The position numbers were made by a program, and so were the translations under genes. Under the pieces are notes generated by a model. It was not told the DNA's origin. It ran no database searches and saw only the letters and a list, made by a program, of their open reading frames with translations. DNA of 64,000 nt from NCBI RefSeq assembly GCF_025370105.1, contig NZ_JANQBK010000001.1:682001-746000 (forward strand), written 5' to 3'. The DNA comes from Sphingomonas hylomeconis. Its GTDB lineage: Bacteria > Pseudomonadota > Alphaproteobacteria > Sphingomonadales > Sphingomonadaceae. Shown piece after piece: positions 26,380 through 35,437 of the stretch; position 1 is the stretch's first letter, and every line of letters starts with the position of its first letter.

Positions 26380-27378
26380 TTACGCCCAACCTTCCAGAAC
26401 CTGATCCGGCGGTCGATGGCCATCGGCCCACATGCGGATGTTCTGGATCACCTTGTCGCCGGTCGCCATGCGGCCCTCAAGCGTGGCCGAGCCCATGTGC
26501 GGCAGCATGACGACATTGGGCAGCGCCAGCAGGCGCGGGTCGATCTGCGGTTCGTGCTTCCACACATCCAACCCGGCGCCGGCGAGCCGGCCCTGTTCAA
26601 GCGCGGTGGTCAGCGCATCCTCGTCGACGATGCCGCCGCGCGCCGCGTTGATCAGATAGACGTGGCGGCGGAGCAGTGCGATGCGACGCGCGTCGATCAG
26701 GCCGCGGCTGTCGGCGTTCAGCGGGGTGTGGATGGTGAGGATGTCGATCTGGCCGAGCATCTCGTCCAGGTCTTCGTGCCAGGTGGCGGCAAGCTGCGCT
26801 TCGAGCACGGCAGGAAGGCGATGCCGATTATGGTAATGGACCGAGAGGCCGAAGGCGCGCGCGCGTAGCGCGACGGCCTGGCCGATCCGGCCCATGCCGA
26901 TAATGCCGAGTGCCTTGCCGCCGATACGATGGCCGAGCATGCCGCCCGGGCTCCAGCCGGTCCATTGGCCCGAGCGCACCAGCTTCTCGCCCTCGGCCAG
27001 GCGGCGCGGGACGGACAGGATCAGCGCCATCGTCATATCGGCCGTGTCTTCGGTGAGCACGCCGGGCGTGTTGGTGACGATGATGCCGCGCGCGCGCGCC
27101 GCCTTGAGGTCAATATGGTTCACGCCGGCGCCGTAATTGGCGATCAGCTTGAGCCGCGGGCCGGCGGATTCGATCAGCGCCGCGTCGATCTCGTCGGTGA
27201 CGGTGGGGACGAGAACGTCGCAATCCTGCACGGCCGCGGTGAGCTGCGCGCGGGTCAGCGCGCTGTCGGAGCGGTTGTTGTGCGTGTCGAACAGCTGCTC
27301 CATCCGATCCATCACCGCGTCGGCCAGTTCGCGGGTGACGATTACCTTCGGGTTCGGGCAGCGTCTCATTTCGGGCAT
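26380..27378 (-). CDS. D-2-hydroxyacid dehydrogenase (glyoxylate/hydroxypyruvate reductase type)
   Basis: NAD(P)-dependent reductase of 332 residues. IANYGAGVNHIDL (catalytic domain), LGIIGMGRIGQAVALRARAFG (Rossmann GxGxxG), INAARGGIVDEDAL, GLDVWKHEP (Glu) and LPHMGSAT (His) complete the catalytic set. The start at 27378 (MPEMRRC) is preferred; a longer reading covers the divergent promoter. Reduces glyoxylate or hydroxypyruvate or oxidises a D-2-hydroxyacid; the cofactor cannot be fixed. Divergent from the SH3 gene. Confidence 0.9.
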   Translation of the reverse strand: MPEMRRCPNPKVIVTRELADAVMDRMEQLFDTHNNRSDSALTRAQLTAAVQDCDVLVPTVTDEIDAALIESAGPRLKLIANYGAGVNHIDLKAARARGIIVTNTPGVLTEDTADMTMALILSVPRRLAEGEKLVRSGQWTGWSPGGMLGHRIGGKALGIIGMGRIGQAVALRARAFGLSVHYHNRHRLPAVLEAQLAATWHEDLDEMLGQIDILTIHTPLNADSRGLIDARRIALLRRHVYLINAARGGIVDEDALTTALEQGRLAGAGLDVWKHEPQIDPRLLALPNVVMLPHMGSATLEGRMATGDKVIQNIRMWADGHRPPDQVLEGWA

Positions 27379-27475
27379 GAATGCGGCTTGGCGGAGGGGC
27401 GCGGCGACGTCAACGGTGGTTGAAGCACCGACGCCCGACGGGGTAGGTACAAGGCTGGTTTTATCGGGAGCATGT

Positions 27476-27964
27476 ATGCGTATTGGAGCGAAGCTGGCGC
27501 TGGGGGGACTCGCGATGGCGCTCAGCGTGCCGGCGGTCGGCGCGCTGGTGCAGAAGAAGGTGCCGTATTTCGCGTCGATCTCGGCCGGCAAGGCGCGGAT
27601 GCGCGCCGGCCCCGGGCGAACCTATCCCGCGAACTGGCTGTACCAGCGCGCCGGGCTGCCGGTGAAGGTGGTGGCGGTGTTCGAGAAAGGCAGCTGGTAC
27701 AAGGTCGAGGATCCCAGCGGCACGCAAGGCTGGATCCTCGGCGCGCTGATCAGCGACACGCGCACCGCGCTGGTGACCGGCGGTGTCGCCGAACTGCACG
27801 ATTCGCCGCGGATCGCGGGGCGGGTGACGTGGCGCGCGGCGCCCGGCGTGGTGGGCCGCGTAAGCAAGTGTGCGCGCGGCTGGTGCTATCTCGATGTGAA
27901 GGGGCGCGGCGGCTATGTCGAGACGCGCAGCCTCTGGGGCGTCGAGGCTGAAGAGACGCTGTGA
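27476..27964 (+). CDS. secreted SH3-domain protein
   Basis: 162 residues: signal peptide (about 1-22, ending VGA), then two bacterial SH3-like units, the first with ARMRAGPGRTYPANWLY and GSWYKVEDPSGTQGWIL, the second with LHDSPRIAGRV and CARGWCYLDVKGRGGYVE. The pair of Cys may form a disulphide. The ATG at 27476 has GGGAG 7 nt upstream. Periplasmic, probably binding cell wall or another envelope protein. Its stop overlaps the start of the GNAT gene. Confidence 0.88.
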   Translation: MRIGAKLALGGLAMALSVPAVGALVQKKVPYFASISAGKARMRAGPGRTYPANWLYQRAGLPVKVVAVFEKGSWYKVEDPSGTQGWILGALISDTRTALVTGGVAELHDSPRIAGRVTWRAAPGVVGRVSKCARGWCYLDVKGRGGYVETRSLWGVEAEETL

Positions 27965-28419
27965 TGCGGATCGAGCGCGACGATCTGACTCATCCCGACG
28001 TCATCGCGCTGCTCGAACTGCATGTGTGGACCGCACACGAAAATTCGCCGCCCGGAAGCGCCTTTGCCCTGGATCTCAGCGGACTGCGCGATCCCAAGGT
28101 GCCTTTGTGGTCGGCCTGGGAGGGCGATACGTTGCTCGGGCTCGGCGCGCTCAAGGAACTGGCGGCGACGCATGGCGAGGTGAAGTCGATGCGGACGGCG
28201 CCGGGCCAGTTGCGGCGTGGCGTGGCGGCGGCGATGCTCGACCATCTGATCGGCGCGGCACGGGCGCGAGGCTATACGCGGCTCAGCCTGGAGACGGGCA
28301 CGAACGAGGCGTTCGCGCCGGCGCGGGCCTTGTACGAGCGCGCCGGGTTCGTGCCGAGTGCGGCGTTCGGGGATTATGCGCTGACCGAGTTCAATAGGTG
28401 TTACGCGCTGGCGCTGTAG
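27964..28419 (+). CDS. GNAT-family N-acetyltransferase
   Basis: 151 residues with the acetyl-CoA site SMRTAPGQLRRGVAAAMLDHLI (shown in part as PGQLRRGVAAAML) and a closing YERAGFVPSAAFGDY strand. It resembles the PhnO/YsnE-type GNAT group; acceptor unknown. ATG at 27964 overlaps the SH3 stop (TGATG); GTG at 27961 is an alternative. Convergent with the thiolase, with a palindromic repeat between. Confidence 0.88.
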   Translation: MRIERDDLTHPDVIALLELHVWTAHENSPPGSAFALDLSGLRDPKVPLWSAWEGDTLLGLGALKELAATHGEVKSMRTAPGQLRRGVAAAMLDHLIGAARARGYTRLSLETGTNEAFAPARALYERAGFVPSAAFGDYALTEFNRCYALAL

Positions 28420-28446
28420 GCTCGGGAAAGCTGAAGCAGCTGATAT

Positions 28447-28519
28447 TCCCGCGAAAGCGGGAGTCCCCGGGGCATAATCGCTTGTGCGCTTGGCCCTGGG
28501 TCCCGCTTTCGCGGGAGAA
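28447..28519. repeat. intergenic palindromic repeat, CCCGCGAAAGCGGGA type
   Basis: Two imperfect mirror arms (CCCGCGAAAGCGGGA and CCCGCTTTCGCGGGA) spaced by about 35 nt, in the convergent gap between the GNAT and thiolase genes. Each arm is itself a hairpin. It may also act as a bidirectional terminator. Confidence 0.75.
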
Positions 28520-28567
28520 CCAGAGGCGGCACACGCTGGGCGGTGCCGCCTTCGACATCGCGCTGAG

Positions 28568-29761
28568 CTAGTCCATCAGTTCCACCGCCACCGCCGTCGC
28601 TTCGCCGCCGCCGATGCACAGAGCGGCGATGCCCTTCTTCAGCCCCCGGTTCTGCAGCGCGGCGATCAGCGTCGCCAGGATGCGCGCACCGCTGGCGCCG
28701 ATCGGATGGCCGAGCGCGGTCGCGCCACCATTCACGTTGACCTTGTCGTGCGGAATATCGAGATCGCGCATCGCGATCATCGAGACGACGGCAAATGCCT
28801 CGTTGATCTCGAACAGGTCGACGTCCGCCACGCTCCAGCCGGTCTTGTCGAGCACCTTGCGGATGGCGTGGACCGGCGCGGTGGTGAATTTCGCCGGGGC
28901 ATGTGCGTGCGCGGCGTGGGCAACGATGCGCGCGAGCGGCTTGAGGCCGGCGGCATCGGCGACACTCTGGCGCGTCATCACCAATGCGGCGGCACCGTCC
29001 GAGATCGATGAGGCGTTGGCGGCGGTGATCGTGCCGTCCTTGGCGAAGGCGGGCTTCAGCGTCGGGATCTTGTCGGCATTGCCCTTGGGCGGCTGTTCGT
29101 CGGCGGTGACGCTTTCGGTGCCTTTGCGACCGGTGATCTCCACCGGGGTGATCTCGCGATCGAACGCGCCGGATCGCTGCGCGCTCTGCGCGCGGCTGAG
29201 CGACGTGATGGCATAATCATCCTGCGCGGCGCGGGTGAACTGATAGTCGGTGGCGGTTTCCTCGGCGAAGCTGCCCATCGCGCGGCCCGGTTCATAGGCA
29301 TCCTCGAGCCCGTCGAGGAACATGCTGTCCATCACCCGGTCATGCCCCATGCGCGCGCCGCCGCGATGCTTGGCGAGGATGTACGGCGCGTTGGTCATGC
29401 TTTCCATGCCGCCGGCGACGAGCAGGTCGACCGAGCCCGCGGCCAGCGCCTCGGCGCCCATGATCGCCGCCTGCATGCCCGAGCCGCACATCTTGTTGAC
29501 CGTGGTCGCCTCGACCGATTCCGGTAGCCCGGCCTTGAGCGCGGCCTGGCGCGCCGGGGCCTGACCGAGCCCGGCGGGGAGCACGCAGCCCATATAGATG
29601 CGCTCGACCGTCGCACCGTCGACGCCGGCACGCGCGATCGCCGCCTTCACCGCGGTCGCGCCGAGCTCGGTCGCGCTGGCGCCGGCCAGGGCACCCTGGA
29701 AGCTGCCCATCGGCGTGCGCGCATAGGACAGGATGACGACGGGATCGAGCGTATCGGGCAT
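28568..29761 (-). CDS. acetyl-CoA C-acyltransferase (thiolase)
   Basis: 397 residues. The three active-site signatures are present: nucleophile in NKMCGSGMQAA (Cys about 92), His in NEAFAVVSM, and the second Cys in LCIGGGEATA. Condenses or cleaves acetyl-CoA and acyl-CoA units; of the biosynthetic/acetoacetyl-CoA type by length. Monocistronic, GAAG-poor start but N-terminus MPDTLDPVVILSYARTPMG is conserved. Divergent from the EAL gene. Confidence 0.95.
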   Translation of the reverse strand: MPDTLDPVVILSYARTPMGSFQGALAGASATELGATAVKAAIARAGVDGATVERIYMGCVLPAGLGQAPARQAALKAGLPESVEATTVNKMCGSGMQAAIMGAEALAAGSVDLLVAGGMESMTNAPYILAKHRGGARMGHDRVMDSMFLDGLEDAYEPGRAMGSFAEETATDYQFTRAAQDDYAITSLSRAQSAQRSGAFDREITPVEITGRKGTESVTADEQPPKGNADKIPTLKPAFAKDGTITAANASSISDGAAALVMTRQSVADAAGLKPLARIVAHAAHAHAPAKFTTAPVHAIRKVLDKTGWSVADVDLFEINEAFAVVSMIAMRDLDIPHDKVNVNGGATALGHPIGASGARILATLIAALQNRGLKKGIAALCIGGGEATAVAVELMD

Positions 29762-29949
29762 GGAAGGACCTTATAGCGAAGGGCGGCGTTATAGTGGGGT
29801 GGTCTAATGGCCGGCGCCGCGATTTACAAATCGACGGTTCTGGTCGGCGACCAGCGGCAACTGCCTTGCTGATCTGCCTATGCAACCCAAGTTGCATTTT
29901 TCTCTGCTCTATTATCAGTTCTTTAGTGGCAAATCCTGATTGTGCGGCA

Positions 29950-31734
29950 ATGAAGGGAACTGCCGTGCATACCGAAGACGCGCGCCTCTACGCGCTCCAT
30001 CAGCTGAAATTGCTGGATACGCCGGCCAGCGAAAGTTTCGATCGCATCACCCGCATGGCGGCGCAGATTTTCGGCCTGCCGATCGCCGCGATATCTCTCA
30101 CCGACAGCGACCGGCAATGGTTCAAATCGCGCGTCGGCGTCGACGACCAGACAATTCCGCGCGCGCAAGCGCCCTGCAGCCAGGTCGCAGAGCTGACCGA
30201 ATCGCTTGTCATCCCGGACCTGGCGGCGGACCCGGACTATGCGACCAGTCCGCTCGCCGCCCAGGGCGTGCGTTTCTACGCCGGCGTGCCGCTGGTCACC
30301 CCGGGGGGCCACGGGCTGGGCGCGTTGTGCGTGCTCGGCACCACGCCTCGCACCGCGACCGATTCGGAGATGCGCGCGTTGCGCGACCTGGCCGAGATGA
30401 CGATGTCGCAAATCGAACTGCAGCATGCCGTCGGCCGTATCGATCCGATCAGTGGCCTGCCCAACCGGCGGCAGCTGATGGAGGATCTGGACGATGTCGC
30501 GCCCGATCAGCGCGGCAGCAGGCGGCTGTTGGTGCTGCTCGATCTCGCCCGAGACGATCAGCTGAAGCAGGGCATGCGCGTGATGGGATCGGCGTTCGTC
30601 GACGATATGGTCACCGAAGCCGCGCGCCAGCTGTATCGCGCTTTGGGGAAGGACAGGGTCGCCTACCATGTCGGGACGACGCAATTCGCCTTTCTGGCAC
30701 CGGCGGACGTCGACGACACGGCCTATGCCCGGTTTCTCGGCAGCCGCCTCAACGCGATCCTGAGCGTCGCGCCGGCGCGCTTCGTGCTGACCGCGGCGAT
30801 CGGTGTCGCGCCGTTCAGCATCGGCACGACGCGCGCCACCGATGCGCTGCGCGCCGCTTTCGGCGCGGCGCAGGATGCGCGCGGCGACAATGTCGCGGTG
30901 CGGTTCCATTCGCTGGCCAATGACGGGCAGCAGGCGCGCAGTTTCAAGCTGCTGCACGCGTTCGAGGCGGCGCTGGGCCGGCCGGGCGAACTGCGCCTGG
31001 TCTTCCAGCCGCGCGTCGATCTCGGCACGGGGCGCTGCGTCGGTGCGGAAGCGCTGTTGCGGTGGCGCCATCCGACGCTGGGCGACGTCTCCCCGGCGGA
31101 GTTCATCCCGATCATCGAGCGCACCGCGATCGTGCGGCAGGCGACGATGTGGGTGCTCGGCGCGGCGATCGCGCAGCTTGCCGCCTGGCAGGCGGCGGGG
31201 CCGGACGTGCATCTGTCGGTCAACATCTCGGCCGCCAATCTCGAGGAGCCCGACTTCGCGGCACGGGTCCTGCTGCTGCTGATCAAGCATCACGTGAAGC
31301 CCGAACTGCTCGAGCTCGAGATTACCGAGAGCGCCGTGATGGAGAATGCCACCACCGCCTCGGCGCAGCTCGAAGCGCTGGCGGATGGCGGCGTGACGCT
31401 GGCGATCGACGATTTCGGCACCGGCTATAGCAGCCTAGCCTATCTGCAGCGGCTGCCGGCGCACATCGTCAAGATCGATCAGTCGTTCGTCCGCGCGCTG
31501 GCGGACAATGCCGGCGACCGCATGCTGGTGCGATCGATGATCGGCCTGTCGCACGGGCTGGGCTATAGCGTCGTCGCAGAGGGCGTGGAAACCGCAGCGG
31601 TGGCCACCTTGCTGCGCGAGATGGGGTGCGAGGCGGCGCAGGGCTTCCTGTTCGCGCGGCCGCTCGAATTGCCGGATTGGGACCGCTGGCTGCACGATCA
31701 TGCCGCGTCCGTCGCGGCGAGCCTGGCGGCCTGA
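29950..31734 (+). CDS. GAF, degenerate GGDEF and EAL domain c-di-GMP phosphodiesterase
   Basis: 594 residues: GAF domain (about 15-155), GGDEF-like domain (160-310) where GGDEF is replaced by GTTQF so cyclase activity is not expected, and an EAL domain (335-585). EAL motifs are complete: EALLRW (Glu about 367), NIS, LEITES, IDDFGTGYSSLAYL, KIDQSF, AEGVET and QGF, so it should hydrolyse c-di-GMP. Start at ATG 29950. Cytoplasmic; the GAF domain suggests a small-ligand input. Confidence 0.92.
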   Translation: MKGTAVHTEDARLYALHQLKLLDTPASESFDRITRMAAQIFGLPIAAISLTDSDRQWFKSRVGVDDQTIPRAQAPCSQVAELTESLVIPDLAADPDYATSPLAAQGVRFYAGVPLVTPGGHGLGALCVLGTTPRTATDSEMRALRDLAEMTMSQIELQHAVGRIDPISGLPNRRQLMEDLDDVAPDQRGSRRLLVLLDLARDDQLKQGMRVMGSAFVDDMVTEAARQLYRALGKDRVAYHVGTTQFAFLAPADVDDTAYARFLGSRLNAILSVAPARFVLTAAIGVAPFSIGTTRATDALRAAFGAAQDARGDNVAVRFHSLANDGQQARSFKLLHAFEAALGRPGELRLVFQPRVDLGTGRCVGAEALLRWRHPTLGDVSPAEFIPIIERTAIVRQATMWVLGAAIAQLAAWQAAGPDVHLSVNISAANLEEPDFAARVLLLLIKHHVKPELLELEITESAVMENATTASAQLEALADGGVTLAIDDFGTGYSSLAYLQRLPAHIVKIDQSFVRALADNAGDRMLVRSMIGLSHGLGYSVVAEGVETAAVATLLREMGCEAAQGFLFARPLELPDWDRWLHDHAASVAASLAA

Positions 31735-31846
31735 GCGGCACGCCTGGCGGCAACGCGCTGTCGGGTGCGGCGAGGGGTGACGCGGTGCCGGCTTCGGACT
31801 ATCGCGCCGGGATGGACAGCGCCCCCCCGCACCGTCGTTTCTCCGC

Positions 31847-32632
31847 GTGGCGCATGGCGGGGGCCAGCGGCACGTGACCGCCGCAACGATCTTCTGGCCG
31901 GCGATGCTGGCACTGCTCGGCGCGATCCTCGGCAGCTTCATCGCCACCCTGGTGATCCGCTGGCCGGCGGGGCGATCGGTGCTGCGCGGACGATCGCATT
32001 GTGATTCATGCGATGCGGCGCTGACGGCGCGTGATCTCGTGCCGCTGCTCAGCGCGGCGCTGTCACGGGGGCGGTGCCGGACGTGTGGCGCCGCGATCGA
32101 CGCGCGGCACTGGCAGATCGAGCTCGCCGCCTTGTGGATCGGCGCCGCGGCGGGGCTGGCGATCGGCGGGCCGGTGGCGCTGGCCGGTGCGCTGTTCGGC
32201 TGGCTGCTGCTCGCGCTGGCAGCGCTCGACATCACCGATCTATGGCTGCCGGACCGGCTGACGGGCACGCTCGCGCTGGCGGGGCTGGCGACCGGGCTGC
32301 TCGGCATCGCGCCGGCGCCGATCGATCGGCTGATCGGCGGGGCGGCGGGCTTCGCGTCGCTGTGGGCGATCGGCGCGGCGTACAAGGCATTGCGCGGGCG
32401 CGAGGGGCTGGGCGCCGGCGACCCGAAATTGCTCGGCGCGATCGGACTGTGGCTGGGCTGGGCGATGCTGCCGGCGGTGTTGCTGCTGGCGGCGCTGACC
32501 GGCCTGGCGGTGGTGCTGGCCGGCATGATCCGCGGGCGGGCGGCGCGGCTCGACGACAAGGTGCCGTTCGGCGCGCTGCTGGCGATCGCGGCTTACCCCG
32601 CCTGGCTGTTTCTGTTAGGCTTTGCGCGATGA
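31847..32632 (+). CDS. prepilin peptidase (A24 family)
   Basis: Inner-membrane aspartic protease/methyltransferase of about 261 residues with seven or eight helices. N-terminal domain has the zinc pairs CDSC and CRTC; catalytic Asp residues are in LALAALDITDLWLP and GAGDPKLLGAIG. Start at ATG 31847 or GTG 31874; neither has a clear ribosome site. No pilin genes are in the window. Its stop overlaps the next ATG. Confidence 0.9.
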   Translation: MAHGGGQRHVTAATIFWPAMLALLGAILGSFIATLVIRWPAGRSVLRGRSHCDSCDAALTARDLVPLLSAALSRGRCRTCGAAIDARHWQIELAALWIGAAAGLAIGGPVALAGALFGWLLLALAALDITDLWLPDRLTGTLALAGLATGLLGIAPAPIDRLIGGAAGFASLWAIGAAYKALRGREGLGAGDPKLLGAIGLWLGWAMLPAVLLLAALTGLAVVLAGMIRGRAARLDDKVPFGALLAIAAYPAWLFLLGFAR

Positions 32633-33069
32633 TATTTTCCGCGCTTGTGATGATGCTGGCCCAGGCGGTCGCAATCGTGCCGTCGCCGCTGCCCAGCGAT
32701 CTGCCCATCGCGCCCCTGGCCGGGCAGAACATGCCGGTGCGCGGTTGCGCCGCCTTTCTGTTCGCACCGGGCGACAAGCCGGTATTCCTCGCCCAGGCGG
32801 GCGCCGATCCCGCGCAGTTGCGTGTCTCGCTGGGTGGCACGGTCACCGATCTGCCACGCACCGCGCAAAGCGGTGCCGGAAGCTTCGGTTTTGGCGGCAC
32901 GATGAACTATGCGGCGGGCGACGTGACGGCGGTGCTCGACATGACGATCGCGACGCGCGCCGATCTCAAGGACGGCGCAGCGGTAAAGGATGCGACGCTC
33001 AGGATCGAGCGCGTCGGACAGGATGGTGTCGTGGTGCCGGTCGTGGGGATCGTCGCCTGCGCTAAATAA
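32629..33069 (+). CDS. hypothetical secreted protein, 146 aa
   Basis: N-terminal hydrophobic segment (MIFSALVMMLAQAVAIV) like a signal peptide or anchor, then a beta-rich domain with two Cys (RGCAAFLF and IVACAK at the end) that may be bonded. ATG overlaps the prepilin peptidase stop (ATGA). Family not recognised; a periplasmic role is likely. Confidence 0.72.
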   Translation: MIFSALVMMLAQAVAIVPSPLPSDLPIAPLAGQNMPVRGCAAFLFAPGDKPVFLAQAGADPAQLRVSLGGTVTDLPRTAQSGAGSFGFGGTMNYAAGDVTAVLDMTIATRADLKDGAAVKDATLRIERVGQDGVVVPVVGIVACAK

Positions 33070-33082
33070 GGGGGAGAGCGAG

Positions 33083-34498
33083 ATGGCTGATTTGGCGGCA
33101 ATGCTGGCGGTGCAGCGCGAGGCGTTCATGGCCGAGCTGCCGGTCTCGCTCGAGATGCGCAAGGATCGGCTGAAGCGCGCCGCGGCGATGCTGAGCGAGA
33201 ATGGCGACCCATTTTGCGATGCGCTGTCCGAGGATTTCGGGCATCGCAGCCGCGAACAATCGATGCTCACCGACATCGCCGCCTCGGTCGCGCCGATCAA
33301 GCATGCGATCAAATCGCTCGATCGCTGGGCCAGGCGCGACAAACGCCCGGTGCAGTTTCCGCTCGGGTTGCTCGGCGCCCGGGCGTGGGTCGAATATCAG
33401 CCCAAGGGCGTGATCGGCGTAATCGCGCCGTGGAATTTCCCGGTGCAGCTGGTGATGGCGCCGCTGGCGGGCGTGTTCGCGGCGGGCAACCGGGCGATGG
33501 TCAAGACCAGCGAATATACGCCGCGCGTGGCGGCCTTGTTCGAACAGCTGGTCGGCAAATATTTCACCCCTGACGAGCTGGTGTTCGTGACCGGCGGGCC
33601 GGACGTCGGCCAGGCCTTTGCCGAACTGCCGTTCGATCACTTGCTGTTCACGGGGGCGACCGCGGTGGGCAAGCATATCCTGCATGCCGCGGCGGACAAT
33701 CTGGTGCCGGTGACGCTGGAACTGGGCGGCAAGTCGCCGGTCATCGTCGGCAAGGGCGCGGACATCAAACAGGCGACCGAACGCGTCGCGCTGGGCAAGA
33801 TGCTCAATGCCGGACAGATCTGCCTGGCGCCGGATTACATGCTGGTCGAGGAACGCGACGAGGCAGCGGTGGTCGACGGGCTGCGCTCGGCGGCGTCGGC
33901 GATGTATCCGACGTTGCTCGCCAATCCGGATTATACCGCGATCGTCAACGATCGGCATTTCGAGCGGCTGACCGGGCTGATCGACGATGCCCGCGCCAAG
34001 GGCGCGAACGTCGAGGTGGTCAATCCGGGGAACGAGGATTTCGGCGCGTCCAATGCGCGGAAAATGCCGCTGCATATCGTCACTAACGTCACCGACGATA
34101 TGAAGGTGATGCAGGAGGAGATTTTCGGCCCGTTGCTGCCGGTGCGGCGCTATGCCGGCGTCGAGGACGCGATCCAGCAGGTCAATCGCCGCGACCGGCC
34201 GCTGGGGCTGTATTATTTCGGACCCGATGCGGGCGAGCGGCGCCGCGTGCTGGATCGCACGATCGCCGGCGGCGTGACGCTCGACGATGTCGTGTTCCAC
34301 GTCTCGATGGAGGATCTGCCGTTTGGCGGGGTCGGGCCGTCGGGCATGGGGGCCTATCACGGGCATGACGGATTCAAGACGTTCAGCCATGCCAAATCGG
34401 TATTCAAGCAGGCGCGGTTCGATGTCGCCAAGCTGGCCGGGCTGAAGCCGCCTTATGGCAAGGCGACGCTGGCGAGCGTGAAGCGACAGATGGGTTGA
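33083..34498 (+). CDS. coniferyl aldehyde dehydrogenase-type aldehyde dehydrogenase
   Basis: NAD(P)-dependent aldehyde oxidation, 471 residues. ViGVIAPWNFPVQL (shown as VIAPWNFP) and LFTGATAVGK belong to the cofactor site, ELGGKSP holds the general-base Glu and NAGQICLAPDY the catalytic Cys. The N-terminal part and short length match proteins annotated as coniferyl aldehyde dehydrogenase, but other aldehydes are likely. ATG at 33083 with GGGGGAGAG upstream. A hairpin follows the stop. Confidence 0.9.
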   Translation: MADLAAMLAVQREAFMAELPVSLEMRKDRLKRAAAMLSENGDPFCDALSEDFGHRSREQSMLTDIAASVAPIKHAIKSLDRWARRDKRPVQFPLGLLGARAWVEYQPKGVIGVIAPWNFPVQLVMAPLAGVFAAGNRAMVKTSEYTPRVAALFEQLVGKYFTPDELVFVTGGPDVGQAFAELPFDHLLFTGATAVGKHILHAAADNLVPVTLELGGKSPVIVGKGADIKQATERVALGKMLNAGQICLAPDYMLVEERDEAAVVDGLRSAASAMYPTLLANPDYTAIVNDRHFERLTGLIDDARAKGANVEVVNPGNEDFGASNARKMPLHIVTNVTDDMKVMQEEIFGPLLPVRRYAGVEDAIQQVNRRDRPLGLYYFGPDAGERRRVLDRTIAGGVTLDDVVFHVSMEDLPFGGVGPSGMGAYHGHDGFKTFSHAKSVFKQARFDVAKLAGLKPPYGKATLASVKRQMG

Positions 34499-34505
34499 GG
34501 TCGCG

Positions 34506-34530
34506 CCAGCTGCGTTCGATTCGCAGCTGG
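34506..34530 (+). terminator. hairpin after the aldehyde dehydrogenase
   Basis: Perfect 9-bp stem CCAGCTGCG / CGCAGCTGG with a 7-nt loop, starting 7 nt after the stop codon. No T-run follows, so it is a weak intrinsic terminator or an mRNA-stabilising hairpin. Confidence 0.5.
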
Positions 34531-34543
34531 AACAACAGCTCGG

Positions 34544-35437
34544 GTGCGGCTTTCAGTCGCGATGGAGACCGTCCTTCCGGGTATCGGCGATGACGCCGGC
34601 GCGTTGCTGCGCATCAATCTGACCTATCTGTGGCGCCATCGGCGCTTGCCGAACCTGGCCGATCCCACGCTGTTCACCGAGCTGGTGCAGCTGCGCAAGC
34701 TGCGCGACCGCGACCTGCGCATGCCGGCAATGGCCGATAAGGTGGCGGTCAAGGCGCTTGTCGCGGCGCGGCTGGGCCGCGCGTGGGTGGTGCCGACCCT
34801 GTGGCACGGCACGACGTTGCCGGAGCAATCCCGCTGGACGTCGCCGATCGTCGTCAAATCGCGCCATGGCTGCAACCAGAACCTGTTCCTGCCGGATGGG
34901 GGCGCGGCGGACTGGCCGGCGGTGTGGCGCCAGGCGGCGGGCTGGCTGGGCGCCAGCTATGGCGGGTGGCTCGACGAATGGCTGTATACGCAGATCCCAC
35001 GCGGCGCGCTGATCGAGCCGTTCGTCGGCACTGACGGGCAGTTGCCGATCGACTATAAATTCTACGTTTTCGGCGGGCGGGTCAGCCATGTCCAGGTGCA
35101 TCTCGATCGCGCGCACGACCATCGCTGGGTGGTGCACGATTCGGACTGGGTGCCGCTCGCCAACGGCGCGCCGCGCCTCCCGCGCCCGTCGGCGCTGCGC
35201 GAGATGATCGCGGCGGCCGAAGAGCTTGCAAGCAACATGGATTTCGCCCGGGTCGATCTGTACCAGCCCGGCGCGCAGCCGCTGTTCGGCGAAGTGAGCT
35301 TCTATCCGGGGTCCGGCCTCGACCGGTTCGATCCGCCGGCGCTCGATGCGGCGATGGGCGCGCTATGGCTGCGCGCCGGCGGACATCGACTGGTTACGCG
35401 GCAGCCGGCGCCGACAGCGATCGAAGTCGCCGTTTAG
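34544..35437 (+). CDS. TupA-like ATP-grasp protein
   Basis: 297 residues of the TupA-like ATP-grasp family found with polysaccharide and teichuronopeptide synthesis. Seen: ADKVAVKALVAARLG, IVVKSRHGCNQN (ATP-site Lys/Ser), LIEPFVG, DYKFYVFGGRV, FARVDLY and GEVSFYPGSG. Starts GTG 34544 or ATG 34562. No glycan cluster surrounds it. It is convergent with the DUF1989 gene and their stops overlap by 3 nt. Ligase acceptor unknown. Confidence 0.8.
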   Translation: MRLSVAMETVLPGIGDDAGALLRINLTYLWRHRRLPNLADPTLFTELVQLRKLRDRDLRMPAMADKVAVKALVAARLGRAWVVPTLWHGTTLPEQSRWTSPIVVKSRHGCNQNLFLPDGGAADWPAVWRQAAGWLGASYGGWLDEWLYTQIPRGALIEPFVGTDGQLPIDYKFYVFGGRVSHVQVHLDRAHDHRWVVHDSDWVPLANGAPRLPRPSALREMIAAAEELASNMDFARVDLYQPGAQPLFGEVSFYPGSGLDRFDPPALDAAMGALWLRAGGHRLVTRQPAPTAIEVAV

